This document shows positions 1 to 4,932 of a stretch of DNA of 7,680 nucleotides, piece after piece. The first letter of the stretch is position 1. Every line of letters begins with the position of its first letter. Made by a program: the position numbers and the translations under genes. The stretch comes from Lentisphaerota bacterium. Its GTDB lineage: Bacteria; Verrucomicrobiota; Lentisphaeria; Victivallales; GWF2-50-93. The notes beneath the pieces are model-generated. The model searched no databases, was not told the DNA's origin, and worked only from the letters and a program-made list of their open reading frames with translations. Location: the NCBI GenBank assembly GCA_025360875.1, contig JANYBI010000023.1, positions 1 to 7,680 of the forward strand, read 5' to 3'.

Positions 1-30
1 ACCGTCAAGCCTGACATTTTGTAGAAGGCC

Positions 31-57
31 AACCACGGAGGACGCAGAGAAATTCAC
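31..57 (+). repeat. AACCACAGAGGAC-type repeat, upstream copy
   Basis: This 27-bp segment beginning AACCACGGAGGACGCAGAG matches the copy at 3628-3654 at 22 of 27 positions by eye, in the same orientation. A partial inverted partner lies at 84-90 (GTCCTCC against GGAGGAC at 37-43), and the tandem units at 188-248 read as the same family on the other strand. Similar CCACAGAGGACACAGAG sequences recur between genes in many environmental bacterial genomes; that is recalled, not searched. Its function is unknown. Confidence 0.65.
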
Positions 58-145
58 AAAAGATGTGGAGTTCCGATGAATATGTCCTCCTCTGTAATAC
101 TATCCGGAATATTCGTGCCCTTTTTGCACGTTTATTTCAGAGCTT

Positions 146-180
146 ATTGTTAAGTTTTTGCGCAGCAAAACCTTAACAAT
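146..180. repeat. Strong hairpin, 15-bp arms
   Basis: ATTGTTAAGTTTTTG (146-160) pairs with CAAAACCTTAACAAT (166-180) across a five-base loop, CGCAG, with a single mismatch (14 of 15 pairs). A T-rich stretch follows at 183-189. It could be the terminator of a gene left of the window, an RNA leader structure of the gene at 274, or a protein-binding palindrome. Its TGTTA...TAACA outer arms (148-152 and 174-178, gap 21) resemble the operator-like pairs at 4725-4756 and 4855-4886 (gap 22). The sequence alone does not separate these options. Confidence 0.7.
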
Positions 181-187
181 TGTATTT

Positions 188-248
188 TTCGTGTCATTCG
201 TGTGTTTCGTGGTTGTCATTTTCTGTGTCTTCCGTGTGTTCTGTGGTT
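188..248. repeat. Two tandem ~27-bp units with 9-bp periodicity
   Basis: The first unit (188-214) divides into TTCGTGTCA, TTCGTGTGT and TTCGTGGTT. The second (221-248) divides into TTCTGTGTC, TTCCGTGTG and TTCTGTGGTT. Each unit ends in GTGGTT, and a 6-bp spacer separates them. On the complementary strand the second unit begins AACCACAGAACACACGGAAG, which relates it to the AACCACAGAGGAC repeats at 31-57 and 3628-3654. The array ends only 13 bp before the ribosome binding site of the gene at 274, so it probably lies in that gene's promoter or untranslated leader. Confidence 0.7.
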
Positions 249-261
249 ATAAAAATTGATT

Positions 262-266
262 GGAGG
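262..266 (+). promoter_or_regulatory. Ribosome binding site that sets the start at 274
   Basis: GGAGG lies seven bases before the ATG at 274. The reading frame is open further upstream to a TTG at 256, but that TTG would place this Shine-Dalgarno sequence inside the coding region and add six residues ahead of an otherwise normal signal peptide. Confidence 0.85.
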
Positions 267-273
267 TTTTCGA

Positions 274-3200
274 ATGAGAATTTTTCTTCAAGCGTTTATT
301 TCAATTGTCATCCTCATGGCATTTCAACCGTTCAGCTCATTTGCACTTGACACATCATTTCCAATATTCATCGATTCGCCCGGGAAAGGATTCATCAGTC
401 TGGGAATCTTCAATTCCGAGGGCCAGCAGATAAGGACGATAGCCTATGCGAAAGAGACGAAAGGCGGCAAACACGGATTCATATGGGATGGCACGACCGA
501 CCTCGGGCTTCCTGTTGCGCCCGGAACCTATACGGCGAACGGGATATTCTTCATTGAGCAGCCCAAGCTCGAATGGGTGATGAAGGTCGCCAAGAACGGC
601 AATCCGCCGTACCGCACCGCTGATGGCAAGGGTGACTGGGGCGGGAATCTCAGTTCGCCGACAGGCCTATGCTCCAACAGCAAGTCAATCGTCATGTCAT
701 GGGGATGCGTCGAGGACAACCAGATCACCGGAGTACAGGAGATGGACGCCGACGGAAACATAATCTGCCGTTACTACACATTCTATCCCTGGGACTCGCG
801 CTGGGCGTCCGCGATGGACGACAACAACCTGTATCTCGGCATACTCAACTGGGGCAAAGGGCTCGAAATAGCCGAGTACAAGATCGGCACACCACGTGGA
901 AAGATCCTGGCGAAACTGCCTTCGAAGATGGTGAAGACTCCGAAAGGGCGCTGGAAATACCGGGAGATGAATTCGATCGACGGGATCGCAATCACTGCCG
1001 ACCGCATTTTCGCCACCGTCGGAACAAACAACGAGCTCTTCATTATCGAACGTGCCACCGGCAACATCCTCAAGAAAGTTGACGCCCCCTCCCCGTTCGG
1101 ACTGGCGGTCTATGGCGATCGTCTTCTGGTGGTGTCGGACGGACAGGTGGTGAAATACACTTTAGACGGAACCAAGGAATCCGTGCTGGTTCCGAAAGGC
1201 AAGCTCACGGCTCCTTACGCGATAGCGGTTGCAAAAGACGGCACAATGTTCGTAGGCGACAGCGGCCAGCCGAACGGTTTTGACATCGATGCGGAATCCG
1301 GCAGCAAGCAGATATACGTGTTCGACGCCAAAGGTGCGCTCAAGGGAAAGATCGGCAAGGAAGGCGGTGCGCCGCGTTCAGGTAAATTTGATTCGCAGGC
1401 TCTGGGCGACATCTCCAGCATGTGCATGTCTCCAGATGGCAAAACTCTTTTTGTAAACGACGTTTCAACCGGATTCTCCCGGACATCGCGCTGGTCTCTC
1501 GACGGCAAGCTTGAAAAGGAATGGTTCTGCCGCAAACTGGAATGCTCGCCTGACGCCGTGAATCCCGCCCGTCCCAATGAGACTGTCAAGGTCGGCGGCC
1601 CGTTCGATGATCTCATGACCGTGCAATGCTGGGACATGGATTTCGCGAAGAAGAGCTGGAGGCCGGCCTGGCGCTACACCATGAAATACGAGGACAACTG
1701 GCAGGAGGATGTGGTGAAAGGATATGGTCATGGCGGCAATTATCTCAAGGACGAGGCCGGCAAGATTCTTCCATGGCCGATCTTCGGATACGGCGCCGAG
1801 TGTGGAATGGCCACTGTCCAGGGCCGCAACTATATGATGAGCGGCGAAGGCGCGATATTCACATATGCTCCGGACCAGGCGCCGAAACTTGTCGGCATGG
1901 TTTTTCCGCACCGCTGCGAGATGAAGGACGGGAAGATCCAGACCTACTACGACCAGGGGCCGAACAACTGGTTCACCTGGGCTGACAGGAACGGTGATGG
2001 AAAAGTCCAGATCGACGAAACCATCGTCACGGAAAAACCAGAACCCCTCACGGAGATCAAGCGCATGGCGAGGATGGTTTTCGATGACAAGATGAACATA
2101 ATAATAATGACCCTGGGCAAACCTGATCCCGCCAACGGACAAGTTTCGCAGCTCTGCATTCTCCCACTGAAGGAGATCCTGCCGAACGGTGCGCCAGTAT
2201 ATGACTGGAGCCAGCTCAAATATCTGGATCCGAACTGGAAATATCCGAGCATGACGGGTGGCGACGGGCAGAAGAAAGTTCCATTCATCTGGACCTCCAA
2301 CCTGATTCCAACCCGCGATGCGTACTACACCATACTCGATCCGTCCTGCGACAAGAAGCTCAAGCTTCCGGGAATTGACGGCGATGGCTGGTGGGCCGGA
2401 CGCAACTGGCGCAAGAAGATTGCGAAGTTCGACAAGGAGACAGGCAAATGCCTCTGGTCTGTCGGCAGACGTGCCCCTTCGGTCGCCGAACCCGGCCAGA
2501 TGTACAATCCTATTTCCCTGGGCGGCGTCGCTAAAGATGCGGTGTTCGCGGCTGACGCCATGGGCGTTGTCTGGGTATGGAGCACTGACGGCTTCTATCT
2601 CGGACAGCTTTTCAACGGTCCTGAAAACAAGAAGCCGGACGAATATTCCCTCTACATCGAACTGCAGGGCGTGAACATCGTCTCCACTCCTGATGGAAAA
2701 CTCTACTGCGTCGCCAACGACTGCGGAACTTCCGTACAGGAGATAAAGCTTCCGAAAACACAGTCTCTCAAAGGTCCGGCGATAACTGTCACAGCCGAAC
2801 AGGCCGCCAAGATAAAGCCATGGGATCCGGACGGCGTGATGCCGACTTCGAAACCGGTCTATCACGTGCGCCGTGTGAGCAAAGCGCCAACCATAAACGG
2901 TGAGTTTGACGGCCGCGAAGGCTGGTGGAGCTTTGAAGACGGAACCAAGAACGAGGAGGCGCTGATCCTGCTTGACGGCGAACGCATGGCGTCCGTCAGG
3001 ATGATGTACGATGACAAGAACCTATATATGGGATATACTGTACGTTCCTTCAACGGGACATTGAATTCAGGCAGCGAGCTGCCGGCCTGTCCGTTTGTAA
3101 GCGGAGCGTATGTCGATGCCTATTTCGCGCCCGACTGGGCCCAGCCGCAGCGTGGCGAAGTGAAGGAAGGAGACATGCGCATCATCATGGCGCAGGTGAA

Positions 3201-3609
3201 AGGAGCCGAAGGGAAAGCCGGGAATTTCCAGCAGGGATACTGGCAGAAGATGAAAGGCGGGACAAACGGGCAGGACATCAAGTCGCCCGCGGCGGCCGTA
3301 CATTTCGACCAGATAAAGGAAGTGCCCGGACTGCAGTTCGCATATCGTGACGAGGGAAAAAAGGATGACACCGGCAGAAACCTCTACACTGTTGAAGTCG
3401 CAATTCCCCTCGAGGCGATAGGAATTGCAAATCCTGCCGGAAAGAAAATAGGATTTGACATGTCGGTTGCCGCAGCCAACGAATCAGGAGATCGTCGCGA
3501 ACGTGCCGCACACTGGGCAGGACTGAGCGAAGGCATAGTGGTCGACCGTCCGGGCTCCATCAAGCTCCTGCCGGAAAACTGGGGGACATTGGAATTCATG
3601 GCGAAATGA
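274..3609 (+). CDS. Secreted FlgD-Ig / beta-propeller / CBM9-like protein, 1111 aa
   Basis: A large exported protein of unknown exact role. Residues 1-24 form a signal peptide: MR, a long hydrophobic core, then SFA before L25. Residues 29-95 look like a FlgD-type Ig domain, with IWDGT at 70-74 and then APGTY. About 230-860 resembles an NHL/PQQ-type beta-propeller; examples are the blade-like stretch at 311-331, the IGKEGG turn at 360-365, and a PQQ-like FDKETGKCLWSVG after residue 718. Inside it, D571-R-N-G-D-G-K-V-Q-I-D-E582 fits a canonical EF-hand calcium loop. Residues 862-1111 resemble a CBM9/DOMON-like beta-sandwich (PTINGEFDG at 872-880, a VEVAIPLEAIG strand, the ending GTLEFMAK). The architecture suggests binding or processing of glycans outside the cytoplasm, but no catalytic triad or metal centre could be assigned. 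It shares its plan with the gene at 4933. Start chosen by the GGAGG at 262-266. Secretion and domain plan are fairly sure; function is not. Confidence 0.9.
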   Translation: MRIFLQAFISIVILMAFQPFSSFALDTSFPIFIDSPGKGFISLGIFNSEGQQIRTIAYAKETKGGKHGFIWDGTTDLGLPVAPGTYTANGIFFIEQPKLEWVMKVAKNGNPPYRTADGKGDWGGNLSSPTGLCSNSKSIVMSWGCVEDNQITGVQEMDADGNIICRYYTFYPWDSRWASAMDDNNLYLGILNWGKGLEIAEYKIGTPRGKILAKLPSKMVKTPKGRWKYREMNSIDGIAITADRIFATVGTNNELFIIERATGNILKKVDAPSPFGLAVYGDRLLVVSDGQVVKYTLDGTKESVLVPKGKLTAPYAIAVAKDGTMFVGDSGQPNGFDIDAESGSKQIYVFDAKGALKGKIGKEGGAPRSGKFDSQALGDISSMCMSPDGKTLFVNDVSTGFSRTSRWSLDGKLEKEWFCRKLECSPDAVNPARPNETVKVGGPFDDLMTVQCWDMDFAKKSWRPAWRYTMKYEDNWQEDVVKGYGHGGNYLKDEAGKILPWPIFGYGAECGMATVQGRNYMMSGEGAIFTYAPDQAPKLVGMVFPHRCEMKDGKIQTYYDQGPNNWFTWADRNGDGKVQIDETIVTEKPEPLTEIKRMARMVFDDKMNIIIMTLGKPDPANGQVSQLCILPLKEILPNGAPVYDWSQLKYLDPNWKYPSMTGGDGQKKVPFIWTSNLIPTRDAYYTILDPSCDKKLKLPGIDGDGWWAGRNWRKKIAKFDKETGKCLWSVGRRAPSVAEPGQMYNPISLGGVAKDAVFAADAMGVVWVWSTDGFYLGQLFNGPENKKPDEYSLYIELQGVNIVSTPDGKLYCVANDCGTSVQEIKLPKTQSLKGPAITVTAEQAAKIKPWDPDGVMPTSKPVYHVRRVSKAPTINGEFDGREGWWSFEDGTKNEEALILLDGERMASVRMMYDDKNLYMGYTVRSFNGTLNSGSELPACPFVSGAYVDAYFAPDWAQPQRGEVKEGDMRIIMAQVKGAEGKAGNFQQGYWQKMKGGTNGQDIKSPAAAVHFDQIKEVPGLQFAYRDEGKKDDTGRNLYTVEVAIPLEAIGIANPAGKKIGFDMSVAAANESGDRRERAAHWAGLSEGIVVDRPGSIKLLPENWGTLEFMAK

Positions 3610-3627
3610 AATCTCACTTTGAAACTC

Positions 3628-3676
3628 AACCACAGAGGACACTGAGAATTTCCCTCTTCGAACTCTGCGGTTAAAG
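3628..3676. repeat. AACCACAGAGGAC-type repeat with inverted partner between convergent genes
   Basis: AACCACAGAG (3628-3637) faces CTCTGCGGTT (3663-3672), nine of ten positions complementary, so the element can fold as an imperfect hairpin. It lies 18 bp after the stop of the gene ending at 3609 and 35 bp before the end of the opposing pseudopilin gene. It could therefore act as a shared bidirectional terminator, although no strong T-tract follows on either side. Positions 3628-3654 repeat 31-57 at 22 of 27 bases, so related elements flank the first gene on both sides. Confidence 0.6.
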
Positions 3677-3707
3677 TTTCTTGTTGATAAAACGGCGGCC
3701 AGATTAG

Positions 3708-4694
3708 CTACATCCCAAGGACAGTTTTGAAGTTGGCAAGCGAACCGGCATTCATGCTGCTCATGTCGTTGCTGCCCTGGAAACAGTCCTTGCCGGTGCC
3801 GTTGCTGGAGCCGGCGTAGCCGGTGCCGGAAGTTATCCGTGATCCGCCGGACTGGTTGTAGACATGGCAGGTCGCCGCCCTGGGAACTCCATTTCCGTTC
3901 CAGTAGTAGTTGTTTCCGCCCGCCCAGGCTGTCCAGCTCACGCTGCCGTCCAGGAACGCAGTGTTTCCGCCGTCAGGATTAAAATATGGGCCGTGGTTGT
4001 TAAAAAGCCTCAGGTCATAGTTCCCGATAATCGCGGGATTGATGTAAACCTTGGTCCGATCGGTGAACAGTATCCACGGCTGTCCGCCCCATTGCTGGGC
4101 CCTCTCGAGATTCCGAAGTCTCAGTCCCGGAAATGGACGGACTCCGAAAGCCGAACCTCCGGAGGCGCACATGCAATACGAGCCGAAATTGTTGACATGC
4201 CAGACGTATGAGGAGTCATTGTCCCACCAGCTATTTGGCCAGACGTCCGGTTTTCTGGCGGAGGGACAAAGCACGGTGCTGTCATAGGGATATGAATTTT
4301 TCTTAAGATAGTCCATCAGCATCAGCTCGACCGTCGATGATGAGCGCCAGGCGTTGCAGCCGTGTCCGAAACTGTGGGTCAGGCATATGAGCGGCAGGCG
4401 TTCGTCGTAGTCCTGGGCATATCCGAGCACTGTCAGGCTGAGCTGGCGCAGATTGTTGGCGCATACGATACGGCGACCGGTTTCCTTCGCCCGGTTCAAT
4501 GCCGGCAGCAGCAGAGCCGCGAGTATTGCGATGATCGCAATGACGACCAGGAGCTCAATCAGCGTAAACGCTGTTGAGCGCTTCCGACTTCGCAAAGAGG
4601 CTACGCCGGACACAGTCGCCCTGCGGGCTACGCTTTGGCACGCGAGTAATTCGATAAGCGTGAACTTTCTCGGCAGCTGCAATTTTCCGGACAT
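3708..4694 (-). CDS. Type II secretion/pilin-like prepilin with H...DG domain, 328 aa
   Basis: A pseudopilin-like surface protein, expected to be cut by a prepilin peptidase and anchored by its N-terminal helix. F43-TLIELLVVIAIIAILA, with A42 before the cut site, E47 at +5 and a hydrophobic helix to about residue 66, is a complete class III signal. The following C78-ANNLRQLSL...YAQDYDERLP is typical of this family. A long-spaced variant of the H-x9-DG motif is visible as H234...D249-G250 (14 residues between H and DG instead of 9). The C-terminus (about 258-316) is rich in Gly, Ser and Asn. Oddly, a second FTLIELL (residues 11-17) comes first, after K10, and is followed by 25 mostly polar, Arg-rich residues instead of a helix. 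Start: GGAGG at 4703-4707 lies eight bases before ATG 4694; the frame is open to 4757, but that start lacks such a site and falls near the predicted transcription start. Such proteins are numerous in Lentisphaerota and their individual roles are mostly unknown. It is divergent from the gene at 4933 and convergent with the one ending at 3609. Confidence 0.88.
   Translation of the reverse strand: MSGKLQLPRKFTLIELLACQSVARRATVSGVASLRSRKRSTAFTLIELLVVIAIIAILAALLLPALNRAKETGRRIVCANNLRQLSLTVLGYAQDYDERLPLICLTHSFGHGCNAWRSSSTVELMLMDYLKKNSYPYDSTVLCPSARKPDVWPNSWWDNDSSYVWHVNNFGSYCMCASGGSAFGVRPFPGLRLRNLERAQQWGGQPWILFTDRTKVYINPAIIGNYDLRLFNNHGPYFNPDGGNTAFLDGSVSWTAWAGGNNYYWNGNGVPRAATCHVYNQSGGSRITSGTGYAGSSNGTGKDCFQGSNDMSSMNAGSLANFKTVLGM
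4569..4643 (-). repeat. Repeat-like 25-codon insert between two FTLIELL motifs
   Basis: This coding segment (residues 18-42 of the pseudopilin) contains two direct copies of GGCTACGC (plus-strand 4599-4606 and 4626-4633) and a small perfect hairpin, GCCC-TGC-GGGC (4618-4628). Such GGCGTAGCC and GCCCTGCGGGC pieces look like dispersed intergenic palindromic repeats, so the segment may be a repeat captured in frame. The encoded residues are polar and Arg-rich, unlike the surrounding prepilin leader. The origin is inferred; the internal repeats are seen directly. Confidence 0.5.
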
Positions 4695-4702
4695 CGGTGG
4701 AT

Positions 4703-4707
4703 CCTCC
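4703..4707 (-). promoter_or_regulatory. Ribosome binding site of the pseudopilin gene
   Basis: On the minus strand GGAGG stands eight bases before the ATG at 4694. It selects the 328-residue product over the 349-residue reading that begins at 4757. Confidence 0.8.
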
Positions 4708-4724
4708 ATGGATAAAATTATGTC

Positions 4725-4756
4725 TGTTATTCTAATGCTCTCATTATTCGATAACA
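4725..4756. promoter_or_regulatory. Operator-like inverted pair A (pseudopilin side)
   Basis: TGTTATT (4725-4731) and GATAACA (4750-4756) form an inverted pair with an 18-base spacer. The right half extends as CGATAACATTA (4749-4759), exactly repeated at 4879-4889. Read from the pseudopilin promoter, the pair begins just after the -10 box and spans the predicted start of transcription, a usual place for a repressor. Half-sites of the GATAAC type recall LacI/GntR-like operators, but the wide spacing is unusual and no regulator gene is present in the window. Confidence 0.5.
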
Positions 4757-4759
4757 TTA

Positions 4760-4788
4760 ATTCTATACCAGAAAGGCTGTTTTGTCAA
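4760..4788 (-). promoter_or_regulatory. Near-consensus sigma-70-type promoter for the pseudopilin gene
   Basis: On the minus strand TTGACA (4788-4783) is followed after 17 bases by TAGAAT (4765-4760). Transcription would start near 4753, giving a leader of about 60 bases. The -35 box is perfect, the -10 box matches at five of six positions, and the spacing is ideal. Pair A overlaps the start point. Confidence 0.7.
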
Positions 4789-4829
4789 GAGCTGTCCACT
4801 GCTTATGGCAACAAAGCTCCCAATGCGCC

Positions 4830-4857
4830 TTGACAAGCTCTTCATGCGGGATATTGT
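4830..4857 (+). promoter_or_regulatory. Sigma-70-type promoter for the gene at 4933
   Basis: TTGACA (4830-4835) is followed after 16 bases by TATTGT (4852-4857, four of six matches). Transcription would start near 4864, leaving a leader of about 70 bases. The weak -10 box overlaps the left half of operator-like pair B, which would suit repression. Confidence 0.55.
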
Positions 4858-4886
4858 TATCAGCATTATCAGCTATTACGATAACA
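4855..4886. promoter_or_regulatory. Operator-like inverted pair B (downstream-gene side)
   Basis: TGTTATC (4855-4861) and GATAACA (4880-4886) form an inverted pair with an 18-base spacer. It extends to ATATTGTTATC (4851-4861) against GATAACATTAT (4880-4890), ten of eleven positions complementary. Spacing and half-sites match pair A at 4725-4756, 130 bp away. It overlaps the -10 box and start of transcription for the gene at 4933. A dimeric or looping regulator binding both pairs is the simplest reading, but this is inference. Confidence 0.55.
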
Positions 4887-4895
4887 TTATTCCGT

Positions 4896-4907
4896 CCGGG
4901 TTCCCGG
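4896..4907 (+). other. Small GC hairpin in the leader of the gene at 4933
   Basis: CCGGGTTCCCGG is a perfect 12-base palindrome; as RNA it would fold as CCGG-GTTC-CCGG. It lies 13 bases before the AGGAG ribosome binding site. It is too short to call a terminator or riboswitch and may be coincidental. Confidence 0.3.
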
Positions 4908-4920
4908 CAAGCCAAAACCA

Positions 4921-4925
4921 AGGAG
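4921..4925 (+). promoter_or_regulatory. Ribosome binding site of the gene at 4933
   Basis: AGGAG, preceded by A, lies seven bases before the ATG at 4933 and directly supports that start, which opens onto a clear signal peptide. Confidence 0.85.
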
Positions 4926-4932
4926 TAAACAT

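Noticed and set aside
83..150. Promoter for the first gene (TTGCAC at 124-129 with TATTGT at 145-150, or the AT-rich TAATACTAT at 96-104)
   Set aside because: The -35 matches poorly and the spacing is only 15 bases in the first case; no -35 is visible in the second. Not strong enough to list as a feature.
188..248. CRISPR array
   Set aside because: Only two imperfect units with a 6-bp gap and internal 9-bp steps; no spacers of regular length and no cas genes.
256..273. TTG at 256 as the start of the first gene
   Set aside because: It would put the GGAGG site inside the gene and has no good ribosome binding site of its own; ATG 274 is better placed.
1465..2865. A 466-codon open frame on the minus strand inside the first gene
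   Set aside because: It lies wholly opposite a gene with a signal peptide, ribosome binding site and recognisable domains. Its translation shows no known motif and is rich in Arg/His as expected from an antisense shadow.
4695..4757. Start of the pseudopilin at 4757 or at the ATG within ATGGAGG (4709)
   Set aside because: The first falls at about the predicted transcription start and the second contains the ribosome binding site; ATG 4694 has GGAGG at an eight-base distance.
4453..4833. Plus-strand open frame running through the pseudopilin start and the divergent spacer
   Set aside because: It is opposite the pseudopilin signal region, has no ribosome binding site noted, and crosses two promoters.
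4896..4932. Riboswitch in the leader of the gene at 4933
   Set aside because: Only one 12-base palindrome is present and the leader of about 70 bases is too short and simple for a known class.
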